From Methylomonas sp. LW13 (GTDB lineage: Bacteria > Pseudomonadota > Gammaproteobacteria > Methylococcales > Methylomonadaceae), in contig NZ_CP033381.1 in the NCBI RefSeq assembly GCF_016865255.1, positions 5,022,001 through 5,086,000 of the forward strand: 64,000 bases of DNA. The letters run 5' to 3'. Position 1 is the stretch's first letter; each line of letters begins with the position of its first letter. Below the pieces are notes generated by a model, which searched no databases, was not told the origin of the DNA, and was given only the letters and a program-made list of their open reading frames with translations. The position numbers and the translations under genes were made by a program. Below, piece by piece: positions 50,185-60,350 of the stretch.

Positions 50185-50826
50185 TTATTGACCGCTTTCG
50201 GTAACAATCACACCGATGCCGTTTTTCTGCAGCAATTCCTTAATCGTGGAAACGCTGGCGGGATTATCGTAGGGACCGACCTTAACCCGATGCCAGATAA
50301 CATTGCCGACTTTAGCCTTTTCGACCCGGGACTCTATGCCGAGCGATGCCAGCTTGGCCTTATGGCGATCAGCCTCCGCTGCCTCCCGGAAGGAACCTGC
50401 CTGCATAATGTATTTGGCCGCCTTGGTTTTACCAACTAGCTGCTCGCGCACCCGGGTTTTGATTTCGTAGTCGGGCACCACTACTTCCGCTTGTGGCAGT
50501 ATGGTATAAAAATCGTAACGCGGTTCTTCCGGCTCCGCTGGTTGCGGCGGCTCCGCCGGTTTTTCCGGCTCAACGACCGCTTGAGTTTGCGGTTTGACCG
50601 GTAACTCTTGCTTTAACTTCTCCACTACTTGCGGGATCTCCGCCTCCGACTTGCCTGCCACCAACTCCGGTACCATTTTGCGGATCATGTTCAAAAACAC
50701 CCCAAAAGCTACAATCAGCGCGATGACCAGCAACCAGCGCCAAGGTGCGACCGAGGACTTTTTCGGTTTTCTACGGCTGTTGGTGTAACTGGGACTTTGA
50801 ACGCGGTGCTTATAGTCTCTGGCCAT
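50185..50826 (-). CDS. SPOR-domain membrane protein (FtsN-like)
   Basis: 213 residues from the ATG at 50826. Short basic cytoplasmic N-terminus (RRKPKKSSVAPWRW), one membrane helix (about 28-47), a Pro/Glu-rich periplasmic stalk (AEPPQPAEPEEP) and a C-terminal SPOR domain (YIMQAGSFREAAEADRHKAKL ... WHRVKVGPYDN), which binds denuded peptidoglycan. The start overlaps the argS stop (TAATG). The argS-SPOR order is common in gammaproteobacteria; a septal role is inference. Confidence 0.88.
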   Translation of the reverse strand: MARDYKHRVQSPSYTNSRRKPKKSSVAPWRWLLVIALIVAFGVFLNMIRKMVPELVAGKSEAEIPQVVEKLKQELPVKPQTQAVVEPEKPAEPPQPAEPEEPRYDFYTILPQAEVVVPDYEIKTRVREQLVGKTKAAKYIMQAGSFREAAEADRHKAKLASLGIESRVEKAKVGNVIWHRVKVGPYDNPASVSTIKELLQKNGIGVIVTESGQ

Positions 50827-52583
50827 TACATCGCTTCGGGTGCATTGATTTTCAATAGGGATAGGGCATTGACCAATACCTGTTTCACGGCACAAATCAA
50901 ATTGATGCGTGCGTTGCAGAGCTTATCGTCGTCCACCAGGAACTGGTGCGCGTTGTAATAACTGTGGAACTGATTGGCCAGTTCACGCAAGTAATGAATC
51001 AATTGATGAGGTTCGTAATTCACAGCAGCACGTTCCAAAGTTTCCGGGTACTTGGAAAGTGTAGTCAGTAACGCGGCTTCCTGCTCTTCGGTCAACAGAT
51101 TCAGATGCTCCATACCTAACTGCGGATTGCGTTGCCGGCCTTTTTCGTCGAGCTGGCGCAACACGCTGCACACCCTGGCATGCGCATACTGCACATAATA
51201 AACCGGATTTTCGTTGCTTCTGGAAGTAGCCAATTTCAAGTCGAAATCCATATGTTGTTCGGATTTACGCATCACATAAAAAAAGCGGCACGCATCTCTA
51301 CCCACTTCGCTGCGCAGTTGCCTTAGGGTGACAAATTCGCCGGAGCGGGTCGACATCTGTACTTTTTCGTCGCCGCGATACAAGATCGCAAATTGCACCA
51401 GCAATACTTTCAGTTTGGATTCGTCGGCGCCCAAGGCTTGCATCGCCGCTTTCACGCGCGGAATATAGCCATGGTGGTCGGCACCCCAGATGTTGACGAT
51501 TTGATCGAAGCCCCGATCCAATTTGTGCATGTGATAGGCAATATCAGAAGCAAAATAGGTGGTCTGGCCGTTGTCGCGCACAACCACTCTGTCTTTTTCG
51601 TCGCCCAGGCGACTGGAGGCAAACCAAGTAGCACCTTCCTGCTGATAAAGATAGCCGGCCGCATCCAGACGCTGCAAAGCCTGCTCAACGGAATGATCGT
51701 CCATCAGCGAACGCTCGGAAAACCACTGTTGATAACTCACGCCGAATTCAGCCAAGTCGTCTTTGATGTCGTCCAGAATTTCGTCCAGACCGGCTTGAAA
51801 TACCTCTTTATAAGCCTCGCCGAGCAAGGTTTTGGCTCGGTCGATCAACGCATCAATGTGTTTTTCCTTATCGCCGCCTTGCGGTTCGTCGGCGGGCAAA
51901 TCCGCCATCACTAGCGCGGCAGCTCTGCGGTAGGCGTCGCCGGCTTTCTTATGCAAATTCGCGGAAATATCTCGGACATACTCGCCGCGATAGCCATTGC
52001 TAGGGAAAGGCAGAACTTCGCCACAGGCTTCCAGATACCGCAACCAGACGCTGGTGGCGAGAATATCCATCTGCCGGCCGGCATCGTTCACATAGTATTC
52101 GCGTTCGACTTCAAAACCGGCTGCCGCCAGCAAATCCGCCACCGCAGAACCATAAGCCGCGCCGCGGCCGTGGCCGACATGTAAAGGCCCGGTGGGATTG
52201 GCGGAAACGAATTCGACTTGCACTCGCTTGCCAACGCCGATCTTGCTCAAACCGTATTCCGACCCAGTATCGAGTATCTGTTTGACGACCTGAAATTGGC
52301 TATCGGGATTGATGAAGAAATTGATAAATCCGGGGCCGGCGATATCAACCTTGGTGATCAGCGCATCGCTCGGCAGCGCCGCGACGATTTTTTCGGCCAG
52401 CTGTCTAGGATTAAGTTTGGCCGGCTTGGCCAGCAACATCGCCAAATTGGTGGCGAAATCGCCGTGTTGCGCATCGCGGGTGCGCTCCAAATTGATTTGC
52501 GCAATAAAATCGTTTTCGAGAATACCTTGAGTTTTAAGGGCTGTAACGGCTTGTTGTAACAGGGATTCCAGCTTTTGTTTCAT
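50826..52583 (-). CDS. argS: Arginyl-tRNA synthetase
   Basis: 585 residues, class I aminoacyl-tRNA synthetase. It has the N-terminal Arg-tRNA-synt domain ([18 protein letters not shown]), the HIGH-like motif HVGHGRGA, a degenerate KMSKS at MSTRSG and a C-terminal DALR domain ([19 protein letters not shown]). Cotranscribed with the SPOR gene. Confidence 0.97.
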   Translation of the reverse strand: MKQKLESLLQQAVTALKTQGILENDFIAQINLERTRDAQHGDFATNLAMLLAKPAKLNPRQLAEKIVAALPSDALITKVDIAGPGFINFFINPDSQFQVVKQILDTGSEYGLSKIGVGKRVQVEFVSANPTGPLHVGHGRGAAYGSAVADLLAAAGFEVEREYYVNDAGRQMDILATSVWLRYLEACGEVLPFPSNGYRGEYVRDISANLHKKAGDAYRRAAALVMADLPADEPQGGDKEKHIDALIDRAKTLLGEAYKEVFQAGLDEILDDIKDDLAEFGVSYQQWFSERSLMDDHSVEQALQRLDAAGYLYQQEGATWFASSRLGDEKDRVVVRDNGQTTYFASDIAYHMHKLDRGFDQIVNIWGADHHGYIPRVKAAMQALGADESKLKVLLVQFAILYRGDEKVQMSTRSGEFVTLRQLRSEVGRDACRFFYVMRKSEQHMDFDLKLATSRSNENPVYYVQYAHARVCSVLRQLDEKGRQRNPQLGMEHLNLLTEEQEAALLTTLSKYPETLERAAVNYEPHQLIHYLRELANQFHSYYNAHQFLVDDDKLCNARINLICAVKQVLVNALSLLKINAPEAM

Positions 52584-52640
52584 CGCGTTGAAAAATGGGG
52601 ATTTATCGGAAAATACCCTGCATTATCCATGAAAAACAAA

Positions 52641-53324
52641 TTATTGGCTAGGACGCTCGCCGAACAGCGCCGTGCCGATCCGCACCAGCGTTGAGCCTTC
52701 GGCAACCGCCGCCTGTAAATCGCCACTCATGCCAAACGAAAAAGTATCGAGATCGTGACGATCAAGTTGCCGCACTGCCTGATAGAGCCGCCGATACGGC
52801 AGGCATTGCGCCAGATAATCCTGCTGCGGCTCCGGAATCGCCATCACCCCGCGTAAACGCAAATTGGGCAGCTTACCGACTTGTTCGATCAGCACCGGCA
52901 AATCGGCCAATTCAATGCCGGATTTGCTCGCTTCATCGCTGATATTGACCTGCAAGCAGATATTCAGCGGCGGCAAAAAATCCGGACGCTGCTCGCTGAG
53001 GCGTTCGGCTATTTTTAGGCGGTCAACGCTGTGCACCCAGGCAAAGTGCTGGGCAATAGGCTTGGTTTTATTGGATTGAATCGGCCCAATGAAATGCCAG
53101 CTGATATTGAATGCCGCCAATTCCTGCTGTTTTTTCAGCGCTTCCTGTAAATAATTTTCGCCGAAATGGCGCTGACCGAAACGGTAGGCTGCGGCAATAT
53201 CGGCGGCGGGCTTGGTCTTGCTGACCGCCAATAACTGCACACTCCCCGGTGAACGCTGCGAATTGATTTCGGCCTGACGGAGTTGCTTGCGTACCGTGGC
53301 GAAACGCTGAGCGATACTACTCAC
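52641..53324 (-). CDS. PLP homeostasis protein (YggS/YlmE family)
   Basis: 227 residues from the GTG at 53324. PLP-binding Lys36 lies in LLAVSKTKP; further family motifs are FGENYLQEAL, WHFIGPIQSNK and FSFGMSGDL. Binds pyridoxal phosphate without known enzyme activity. The GTG start overlaps tatC by eight bases; a longer reading to 53384 has no ribosome-binding site. It ends the hisE-tatABC-yggS unit. Confidence 0.9.
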   Translation of the reverse strand: MSSIAQRFATVRKQLRQAEINSQRSPGSVQLLAVSKTKPAADIAAAYRFGQRHFGENYLQEALKKQQELAAFNISWHFIGPIQSNKTKPIAQHFAWVHSVDRLKIAERLSEQRPDFLPPLNICLQVNISDEASKSGIELADLPVLIEQVGKLPNLRLRGVMAIPEPQQDYLAQCLPYRRLYQAVRQLDRHDLDTFSFGMSGDLQAAVAEGSTLVRIGTALFGERPSQ

Positions 53325-54072
53325 GATTCTCAGCTGCCGATTCTTTTTTGACAAATAAGCGTGAAAACAGCAATCCGGATTCAAACAACAACCACATTGG
53401 CACTGCCAATAGGGTTTGCGACAAAGCGTCGGGCGGCGTCAAAAACATCGCGATGACAAACACCCCAACGATGACATACGGCCTTTTTTCAGACAGCGTT
53501 TCCGGGGTGATGATGCCGGTCCAGACCAACACAATAGTGAAAATCGGAATTTCGAACGATAAGCCGAAGGCAAAAAACATCGCCAATACAAAATCCAGAT
53601 AAGTGGCTATATCTGTCATCACCGCCACGCCGGCCGGCGCCGCCGACGTGAGATAGCCGAATACCAGAGGAAATACCAAAAAATAGGCGAAGGCCGCACC
53701 ACTATAAAACAACAGCGTACTAGCCAATAACAGTGGCGCCACCATCAGTTTTTCATGGCGATATAAGCCGGGCGCCACAAAACCCCAGAACTGGTAAAGA
53801 ATGAAGGGAATGGAAACGAACACCGCCACCACAAACGCAAGCTTGAACGGCGTGAAAAACGGCGAGGCCACATCAATGGCAATCATCGTGCTGTTTTTCG
53901 GCATGTGCACTAACAGCGGCTCGGCCAGATAGGCGTAAATCTCGTTGGCGTAGCTTGCGGTACCAACAAATACCAGCAGCACGCATAACACGACCCTTAA
54001 CAAGCGGTCGCGCAGTTCGACTAAATGGCTAAAAAATGACTGCTCGTTATCCAGCGGCGCTTGGCTTGTCAT
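53317..54072 (-). CDS. tatC: Sec-independent protein translocase TatC
   Basis: 251 residues and six membrane helices with the conserved N-terminal SHLVELRDRLLR and the first periplasmic loop PLLVHMPKNSTMIA. Forms the Tat receptor with TatB. The ATG at 54072 overlaps tatB by 26 bases. A short charged tail (FVKKESAAENRE) follows the last helix. Confidence 0.96.
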   Translation of the reverse strand: MTSQAPLDNEQSFFSHLVELRDRLLRVVLCVLLVFVGTASYANEIYAYLAEPLLVHMPKNSTMIAIDVASPFFTPFKLAFVVAVFVSIPFILYQFWGFVAPGLYRHEKLMVAPLLLASTLLFYSGAAFAYFLVFPLVFGYLTSAAPAGVAVMTDIATYLDFVLAMFFAFGLSFEIPIFTIVLVWTGIITPETLSEKRPYVIVGVFVIAMFLTPPDALSQTLLAVPMWLLFESGLLFSRLFVKKESAAENRE

Positions 54073-54370
54073 CGTCCTGATTGATTTCTGTCGCTGCCTG
54101 AGCATTGAAGTTAATATCGTCGAGAGCCGACTGAGTATCCTGCACCACTTTCTGCAATTCGCCGGCTATGGACTGTTGCTGGATTAACTGGCGCATTTCC
54201 TCAGCGTGCAATTCCTGTTTAATTTCCGCCTTAGCAGTGGCCAACACAGTACGGGCTTTTCCTACCCAAAACCCAGCCAAGCGGGCCGCTTTCGGCAATT
54301 TTTCCGGGCCGAGCACCAATAGCGCCACCAACCCCACCATCAACAATTCTGAAAAACCGACGTCGAACAT
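54047..54370 (-). CDS. tatB: Sec-independent protein translocase TatB
   Basis: 107 residues: one N-terminal helix (FSELLMVGLVALLVLGPEKLP), the amphipathic helix and an acidic Gln/Asp-rich tail. Eight bases after tatA. Confidence 0.95.
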   Translation of the reverse strand: MFDVGFSELLMVGLVALLVLGPEKLPKAARLAGFWVGKARTVLATAKAEIKQELHAEEMRQLIQQQSIAGELQKVVQDTQSALDDINFNAQAATEINQDDDKPSAAG

Positions 54371-54378
54371 ATCGCAGA

Positions 54379-54594
54379 CTAAGCTCGGTCTTTTTCTTTA
54401 TTAGTGACTTCGCCTTCCAAAGGCTCCTCTTCCTTGCTTGCAATAGCCTTATCTTCGCTACCTTCCTTAACGGCAGAACGAAAGCCCTTAATCGCTTCGC
54501 CAAGATCGGCGCCGATATTTTTCAGGCGCTTGGTGCCAAACACCAAGATCACGATAACTAACACTACTAATAAATGAGGGATGCTTAAACCCAT
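54379..54594 (-). CDS. tatA: Sec-independent protein translocase TatA
   Basis: 71 residues: N-terminal helix ([20 protein letters not shown]) with the FGTK hinge, an amphipathic helix ([16 protein letters not shown]) and a charged tail. 24 bases after hisE. Confidence 0.95.
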   Translation of the reverse strand: MGLSIPHLLVVLVIVILVFGTKRLKNIGADLGEAIKGFRSAVKEGSEDKAIASKEEEPLEGEVTNKEKDRA

Positions 54595-54617
54595 TGTTCA
54601 CTCCTTAATTTTTACTA

Positions 54618-54938
54618 TCAGGAAATATCGCGCTGCGCTTTTTCCTGTAAACCGGACAATCCGAAGCGCCTTTGCAACTCACTGATCACATGTTCCGGGC
54701 CGAGTTCCTGATGCGCCAACATCACCATGCAATGAAACCAAAGATCGGCAGTTTCATACACAATTTTATCCTTATCGCCGTCTTTGGCGGCAATCACCGT
54801 CTCGGTAGCCTCTTCGCCGATTTTTTTCAAAATATGATCCAAGCCCTTGGCATATAAACTGGCTACGTAGGACTGATCGGCGGTTTGCAACTTGCGCTGC
54901 TCAAGAATCTCGGCCAATTGCTGTAAAACTTCGCTCAT
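54618..54938 (-). CDS. hisE: Phosphoribosyl-ATP pyrophosphatase
   Basis: 106 residues. MazG-like helical fold with [18 protein letters not shown] and [14 protein letters not shown] carrying the metal-binding Glu/Asp residues. Second step of histidine synthesis. hisE ahead of tatABC is a frequent gammaproteobacterial order; hisI is not in the window. Confidence 0.95.
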   Translation of the reverse strand: MSEVLQQLAEILEQRKLQTADQSYVASLYAKGLDHILKKIGEEATETVIAAKDGDKDKIVYETADLWFHCMVMLAHQELGPEHVISELQRRFGLSGLQEKAQRDIS

Positions 54939-55009
54939 TAGCTTTTGTTTGGATTGAAAATTGCAAAATCATAGCACGTTGCCGAAGCAGCCAAAAAAAA
55001 TCTATCGGC

Positions 55010-55052
55010 AAAAAAAAGCCTCCCTATGCTTGCGCAGAGGAAGGCAAAAAAA
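55010..55052 (-). terminator. Terminator after the 50-residue membrane protein gene
   Basis: A 12-base stem with two mismatches (GCCTTCCTCTGC with GCATAGGGAGGC on the minus strand) is followed by eight T residues. An A run on the other side could make it bidirectional. Confidence 0.7.
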
Positions 55053-55121
55053 CCAGCGGAGTGCTTAGAAGGAGGTTCCGCTCGTTATTACAACACCAGG
55101 AGGTAGTTACAAATTCTTGGA

Positions 55122-55274
55122 TCAGCTATTCAGCAGCGCCTTAGTCGACATATTGCTAAATATGGAGGTGACAGCGAACAGCACAGTAGAGATGACGAAC
55201 AAGCCGGAAATAAAGCTCCAAACACCGACAATAAAAAGAGCGCCGATTAAGATGTCTTTTTTAAAGTCGTTCAT
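55122..55274 (-). CDS. Small two-helix membrane protein
   Basis: 50 residues from the ATG at 55274 (MNDFKKDILIGALFIVGVW), with two hydrophobic helices (about 8-24 and 26-44). The longer reading to 55322 begins without a ribosome-binding site. It has its own terminator and lies alone between hisE and the divergent LysR gene. No family recognised. Confidence 0.5.
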   Translation of the reverse strand: MNDFKKDILIGALFIVGVWSFISGLFVISTVLFAVTSIFSNMSTKALLNS

Positions 55275-55390
55275 TGTGCTCAAATTCTCTATTTTTAAAT
55301 CTTGCGCTTGACAAGACCTCATGTGTTTACTCTTCAGTTGCAGCGCACTATACAGGATAGAAAAAAGTTTACAATTAGGCTTTTACTAAA

Positions 55391-55408
55391 TAAATTGTAT
55401 ACAATTTA
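55391..55408. promoter_or_regulatory. 18-bp perfect palindrome upstream of the LysR gene
   Basis: TAAATTGTATACAATTTA is fully self-complementary and lies 57 bases before the LysR start, in an AT-rich region. A related half-site (TTTACAATTA) is at about 55368-55377. Candidate operator for the LysR protein itself or another regulator. The TTGTATACAA core also resembles GntR-type sites. Confidence 0.45.
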
Positions 55409-55464
55409 GAAACAATAAAAATGTCAACGCTTTTTGGTGAATTTTTTACTTTCCAGGAGATACC

Positions 55465-56367
55465 ATGGACAAACTAACCAGCATGAATGTCTTTGTCCGC
55501 GTCGCCAAAGCCGGCAGCTTTGCCGGAGCCGCCAAAGATCTCGATATTTCCAGAGCGATGGCTACCAAACATATTATGCAGCTGGAAAGCGAACTGAACA
55601 CACGTTTATTCAATCGCACAACCCGCAGCTTGAGCCTGACGGAAGCCGGTGAGGCTTATCTGGAGCGTTGCCAGCAAGTTTTACTCGACGTGGCCGAGAT
55701 GGAATCGGCGATCACTCACCTGCAAACAGAGCCGCGCGGCACCCTGAAAATTCTGGCACCGCCAGTCATCGGCGCCAGCCATATTTCGCCGGGCTTGACC
55801 GAATATCTAAAAAACTACCCTGACCTATCTGTGGAAATGGTGCTGAAAGGCGGACAAGTCGATTTAATTGATGAGGGCGTCGATCTGGCTATCTATTTGG
55901 GACAACTCAATGATACCAGCCTGGTGGCCCGAAAACTGGCCAGCTCGTCGCTGGTCGTATGCGCGTCCCCGGAATATCTGAAAGCACACGGTACGCCACA
56001 AGACCCCGAAGACCTGGAAGACCACAGCTGCTTGATCAACTGGGCGATTCCGCCCCGTAACAAGTGGCGATTCAAGGGCATACTCGGCGAACGCACCGTT
56101 ACCGTCACGGGCAGGATGCAAGCCAACATGGCCGATCCGATCCGCAACGCTGCGGTGAATGGCTTAGGCCTGATCATGTTGCCGCGCTACATCGTCGGTC
56201 GCGACATCGAACAAGGCCGTTTACAAGTGGTCATGGAGCAATACGGCATCGCGCCGTTGGAGATTTATGCGGTTTACCCACACCGCAAATATTTGTCCGC
56301 CAAAGTCCGTTCGTTTCTGGAGTTTATTCAAGCCTGGCTACCGCATCGGATCGGCATGAACCCATGA
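55465..56367 (+). CDS. LysR-family transcriptional regulator
   Basis: 300 residues: N-terminal winged helix-turn-helix (MNVFVRVAKAGSFAGAAKDL; ATKHIMQLESELNTRLFNRT; LTEAGEAY) and a C-terminal substrate-binding domain of the group that ends EFIQAWLP. The ATG at 55465 has AGGAG at good spacing. The stop overlaps the next ATG (ATGA). A perfect palindrome lies upstream. Targets are unknown. Confidence 0.92.
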   Translation: MDKLTSMNVFVRVAKAGSFAGAAKDLDISRAMATKHIMQLESELNTRLFNRTTRSLSLTEAGEAYLERCQQVLLDVAEMESAITHLQTEPRGTLKILAPPVIGASHISPGLTEYLKNYPDLSVEMVLKGGQVDLIDEGVDLAIYLGQLNDTSLVARKLASSSLVVCASPEYLKAHGTPQDPEDLEDHSCLINWAIPPRNKWRFKGILGERTVTVTGRMQANMADPIRNAAVNGLGLIMLPRYIVGRDIEQGRLQVVMEQYGIAPLEIYAVYPHRKYLSAKVRSFLEFIQAWLPHRIGMNP

Positions 56368-56933
56368 CCGAACTACAAAGTAAGTGGGACGCCATTTATC
56401 GAGATTCTGCCGCCTCACCTGCGCCAGCCGAGGTGTTGGTGCAGCATCGATATTTGCTACCCAAGCAAGGCAAAGCGCTGGATTTGGCCTGCGGCATCGG
56501 CGGCAACGCGATATTACTGGCCGGATCCGGGCTGGACGTCGATGCCTGGGATATTTCCTCAGTCGGCCTGGGAATATTGCAACAACAGGCTGCCGAAAAA
56601 GGCCTTTCCATCACCACTCAGCAATGCCATATCAGCGCCGAAACACTTACAGAGCAGACTTACGATGTGATTGTCATCAGTCGTTTTCTTGACCGAACCC
56701 TGTGTAATGCGATAATGGCAGCCTTGAAACCGGGCGGCCTGCTGTTTTATCAAACATTTACCCGCAACAAACTTGACCAACAAGGCCCCAGCAATCCCGA
56801 GTATTTACTGGCAAACAACGAGTTATTGCGGCTATTCAGCCCCTTAAGCATAGTTTTTTACCAAGAATACGCAAAACTCGGCGATGTGCGATTCGGTAAT
56901 AGAAACGAAGCCTGTTTTATCGGGCAAAAATAA
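56364..56933 (+). CDS. SAM-dependent methyltransferase (TehB-like)
   Basis: 189 residues from the ATG at 56364, which overlaps the LysR stop. Motif I ALDLACGIGGNAILLA, then VDAWDISSVGLGILQ; PGGLLFYQTFTRNK and LSIVFYQEYAKLG match the TehB/SAM methyltransferase group. Substrate unknown. Coupled translation with the LysR gene is likely. Confidence 0.85.
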   Translation: MTELQSKWDAIYRDSAASPAPAEVLVQHRYLLPKQGKALDLACGIGGNAILLAGSGLDVDAWDISSVGLGILQQQAAEKGLSITTQQCHISAETLTEQTYDVIVISRFLDRTLCNAIMAALKPGGLLFYQTFTRNKLDQQGPSNPEYLLANNELLRLFSPLSIVFYQEYAKLGDVRFGNRNEACFIGQK

Positions 56934-56945
56934 AGCGGTAAATTA

Positions 56946-57338
56946 ATGATAGAAAATCTCGACCCCAAACAATCCTGGGCGGTATTACAACGCAACCCGG
57001 CAGCGGTACTGATCGATGTCAGGACAGCCATTGAGCACAGCTTTGTCGGCCACCCGCCGCAAGCCATTCATGTGGCCTGGAAAGAATTTCCCGGCATGCA
57101 GTTAAATACGGGTTTTGTGGAGCAAGTACAACAGCACGCCCCGGATAAAGCCGCGCCGATACTGCTCTTATGCCGCAGCGGACAACGCTCTGTAGACGCC
57201 GCCAAAGCCCTGGAAGCGGCAGGTTATCAGCATCTGATCAACATTCTGGAAGGCTTCGAAGGCCCGCTGGATGAAAACAAACACCGCGGCAATACCGGCG
57301 GCTGGCGTTTTCACGGCTTGCCTTGGCAACAAAGCTAA
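56946..57338 (+). CDS. Rhodanese-domain protein
   Basis: 130 residues: a single rhodanese domain with active-site Cys76 in LLCRSGQRS, plus the LIDVRTAIEHSFVGH and NILEGFEGPLD segments. Transfers sulfane sulfur or binds thiols; the partner is unknown. Twelve bases follow the methyltransferase. Confidence 0.9.
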   Translation: MIENLDPKQSWAVLQRNPAAVLIDVRTAIEHSFVGHPPQAIHVAWKEFPGMQLNTGFVEQVQQHAPDKAAPILLLCRSGQRSVDAAKALEAAGYQHLINILEGFEGPLDENKHRGNTGGWRFHGLPWQQS

Positions 57339-57444
57339 TCCTTCTACCATCGGTTCGCGCCCGCGCATAAACCAAAACTAAATCCCGCTGGTCGGTTCTA
57401 CCGTTCGGCCTATCTGTTCCTTAAAAATCATCTAGTAAATTATT

Positions 57445-59253
57445 GTGATAGAAAAACTCAGAAACATCGCGATCATCGCTCACGTTGACCACGGCAAAAC
57501 CACCTTAGTCGACCAACTTTTACAGCAATCCGGTACCTTCGACGCGCACACCAAAGTCGACGAACGGGTGATGGACTCCAACGCGCTGGAAAAAGAACGC
57601 GGCATTACCATTCTGGCGAAAAACACTGCGATCGACTGGAACGGCTATCACATCAACATCGTCGACACCCCGGGTCACGCCGATTTCGGCGGCGAGGTTG
57701 AGCGGGTTTTATCGATGGTGGATTCGGTTTTGCTGCTGGTCGACGCCGTCGACGGCCCAATGCCACAAACCCGCTTTGTGACTAAAAAAGCCTTTGCTTT
57801 AGGTCTAAAGCCTATCGTCGTCATCAATAAAGTGGATCGTCCCGGTGCCCGTCCTGATTGGGTCGTCGATCAAACTTTTGATTTATTCGATAACCTCGGC
57901 GCCACCGATGAGCAATTGGATTTCCCGATTGTTTATGCCTCAGCGTTAAATGGTTTTGCCGGACTGGAAGCCGACGTATCCGGCGGCGATATGACACCGC
58001 TGTTCCAAACTATTGTCGATAAAGTAGCGCCGCCGCCGGTTGATGTGGACGCACCGTTCCAAATGCAAGTCATCAGTCTGGATTACAACTCCTACGTCGG
58101 CGTAATCGGCATCGGCCGTATCAAGCAAGGCAAAGTCTCGCGCAACATGCCATTGACCATTATCGATAACGACGGCAAAACCCGTAGTGGCCGCATGCTG
58201 AAACTGTATGGTTTCCATGGCTTGGAGCGCGTCGAAGTGGAAACCGCGCAAGCGGGCGACATCATTGCCTTCTGCGGTATCGAGAATCTGAAAATCTCGG
58301 AAACCTTGTGCGACCCTAACAATGTAGTTGCCTTGCCGCCGCTATCGGTCGACGAACCGACCGTGAGCATGACCTTTCAGGTCAACAATTCGCCGTTTGC
58401 CGGTAGAGAAGGTAAATTCATTACCACTCGCCAAATTTACGACCGCTTACAAAAAGAGTTGCAGCACAACGTGGCTCTGCGTGTTGAAACCACCGACGAT
58501 CCGGATAAATTTAAAGTGTCCGGTCGTGGCGAGTTGCACTTGTCGGTATTGATCGAGAACATGCGCCGCGAAGGTTTCGAGCTGGGCGTTTCGCGCCCGC
58601 AAGTGATCATCAAAGAAATTGACGGCATCAAACAAGAACCGTTTGAAAATGTCACGATTGAGGTGGAAGAGCAGCACCAAGGCACCATCATGGAAAAATT
58701 GGGCGACCGTAAAGGCGACCTGAAAGACATGGTGCCGGACGGTAAAGGCCGCATCCGTTTGGAATATGTCGTGCCTTCCCGTGGTCTATTGGGCTTCCAG
58801 ACCGAGTTCCTGACCGCAACCTCCGGATCGGGCCTGTTCTATCACGTATTCGACCATTATGGCCCTGTGAAAGAAGGCGCGGTCGGTAATCGTGTGCGTG
58901 GCGTGTTGATCTCCATGGCCAAAGGTAAAGCGGTCGATTATTCGCTGTATCCGCTGCAAGCTCGCGGCGAGTTGCTGGTGGTTAATGGCGATGAAATCTA
59001 CGAAGGGCAATTAGTCGGTATCCATTCTCGCGGCAACGATTTAGTGGTTAACCCGACCAAGCCCAAACCTTTAACCAACATTCGCGCGGCGGGCTCTGAC
59101 GACAGCTTGACCTGCGCCAAAATTCAAAAAATGACGCTGGAACAAGCTTTGGAATTTATCAGCGATGACGAGTTGGTCGAAGTGACACCTAAATCAATTC
59201 GTCTACGTAAAATCTTATTGACTGAAAACGAACGCAAACGCGCGCCGAAATAG
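57445..59253 (+). CDS. typA: Ribosome-associated GTPase TypA/BipA
   Basis: 602 residues. G1 AHVDHGKT, G2 RGITI, G3 DTPGH, G4 NKVD, then EF-Tu domain 2, EF-G C-terminal and the BipA-specific C-terminal domain. A 50S assembly and stress GTPase. Starts with GTG at 57445 ([17 protein letters not shown]). Ends in a strong terminator. Confidence 0.97.
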   Translation: MIEKLRNIAIIAHVDHGKTTLVDQLLQQSGTFDAHTKVDERVMDSNALEKERGITILAKNTAIDWNGYHINIVDTPGHADFGGEVERVLSMVDSVLLLVDAVDGPMPQTRFVTKKAFALGLKPIVVINKVDRPGARPDWVVDQTFDLFDNLGATDEQLDFPIVYASALNGFAGLEADVSGGDMTPLFQTIVDKVAPPPVDVDAPFQMQVISLDYNSYVGVIGIGRIKQGKVSRNMPLTIIDNDGKTRSGRMLKLYGFHGLERVEVETAQAGDIIAFCGIENLKISETLCDPNNVVALPPLSVDEPTVSMTFQVNNSPFAGREGKFITTRQIYDRLQKELQHNVALRVETTDDPDKFKVSGRGELHLSVLIENMRREGFELGVSRPQVIIKEIDGIKQEPFENVTIEVEEQHQGTIMEKLGDRKGDLKDMVPDGKGRIRLEYVVPSRGLLGFQTEFLTATSGSGLFYHVFDHYGPVKEGAVGNRVRGVLISMAKGKAVDYSLYPLQARGELLVVNGDEIYEGQLVGIHSRGNDLVVNPTKPKPLTNIRAAGSDDSLTCAKIQKMTLEQALEFISDDELVEVTPKSIRLRKILLTENERKRAPK

Positions 59254-59261
59254 GCAAACAA

Positions 59262-59300
59262 AAAAAGCCGTGCTCGTCGCAAAGACGAGCACGGCTTTTT
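59262..59300. terminator. Strong terminator after typA
   Basis: A 17-bp perfect stem flanked by A and T runs (AAAAAGCCGTGCTCGTC with GACGAGCACGGCTTTTT) and a five-base loop. It works in both directions for typA and the convergent permease gene. Confidence 0.95.
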
Positions 59301-59322
59301 TATTCAGAAAACCAGATTGGGC

Positions 59323-60135
59323 TTATTGCAATACGAATTTTAAGCCTATCACCAGCAGTAAAGTCGCTAACACCGGACGCAAAAAATATTCGGGAATCTT
59401 CGCACTTAGATGACTGCCGACCCAAATACCCGGCACCGACCCCAGCAGCAAGCTGATCAGTAAATCCAGATCGAAATTCCCCAGGCTCAAATGCCCCAAA
59501 CCAGCTACCGCGGTTAAAGGAATCGCGTGCGCCAAATCGGTGCCGACAATTTTCAAGGTCGTCATTCTTGGATAAAGAAATAGCAAAGCAACGGTTCCCA
59601 AAGCTCCGGCACCAACCGACGACAATGTCACCAACACCCCCAGCACCGCACCAGTAAAAACCGTTGCAACTTTTTCCCACCGTGGTGAAAATCGGCCACT
59701 ATTTCCCTGGTTGCTGTGTTCGTCATCAATCTCCGCACTCTTGGACGCTTTGCGCAACAGAATACTGCGAACCAGCAAGGCCAGAGCGGTCAGCAACAAA
59801 GCCACACCCAAGGTAAAGGTAATTGCACCGGTCACTTCCTTGCCAACCTCCATCAGATTTTTCAACACGTAAAGTGTTACACCTGCAAAAGGCAAACTAC
59901 CCAACGCCAACCAGCCGACGATTTTCCAATCTACCGAACCGTGCTTACCATGATGAACAAACACCCCTGCGGTTTTCGTAATCGACGCATACAGTAAATC
60001 CGTGCCTACCGCGACGGCGGGTTTAAAGCCAAACAAAAACACCAGAAGCGGTGTCATCAACGAACCGCCGCCAACCCCGGTAACACCCACCAACATACCC
60101 ACGGCAAAACCGGATGCCGTATACATTAAATTCAT
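59323..60135 (-). CDS. TauE/SafE-family anion permease
   Basis: 270 residues from the ATG at 60135 (AAGGTGA upstream), about eight membrane helices in two repeats with the family motifs GVTGVGGGSLMTPLLV and SSVGAGALGTVALLFLYP. It exports or imports sulfur-containing anions in characterised relatives; here the substrate is open. A charged loop (RKASKSAEIDDEHSNQGNSG) separates the halves. Confidence 0.88.
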   Translation of the reverse strand: MNLMYTASGFAVGMLVGVTGVGGGSLMTPLLVFLFGFKPAVAVGTDLLYASITKTAGVFVHHGKHGSVDWKIVGWLALGSLPFAGVTLYVLKNLMEVGKEVTGAITFTLGVALLLTALALLVRSILLRKASKSAEIDDEHSNQGNSGRFSPRWEKVATVFTGAVLGVLVTLSSVGAGALGTVALLFLYPRMTTLKIVGTDLAHAIPLTAVAGLGHLSLGNFDLDLLISLLLGSVPGIWVGSHLSAKIPEYFLRPVLATLLLVIGLKFVLQ

Positions 60136-60350
60136 AGACAATCACCTTAAACTTCATAATATTCGATAAGTGACTTCATTATGCCAGCGCAGTCACTCAG
60201 CTTATTAATGATTAAATTGCATATGTATATTTAATTTTTAGATATTTATCGGTCTGAGCGCACAATCGCTCAACACCTAAATGACAGAGTCCGACGCCAT
60301 CTTTTAGTAAACTGACGAGTATTCACTAAAATCCAACTTTAGGAGGATTT

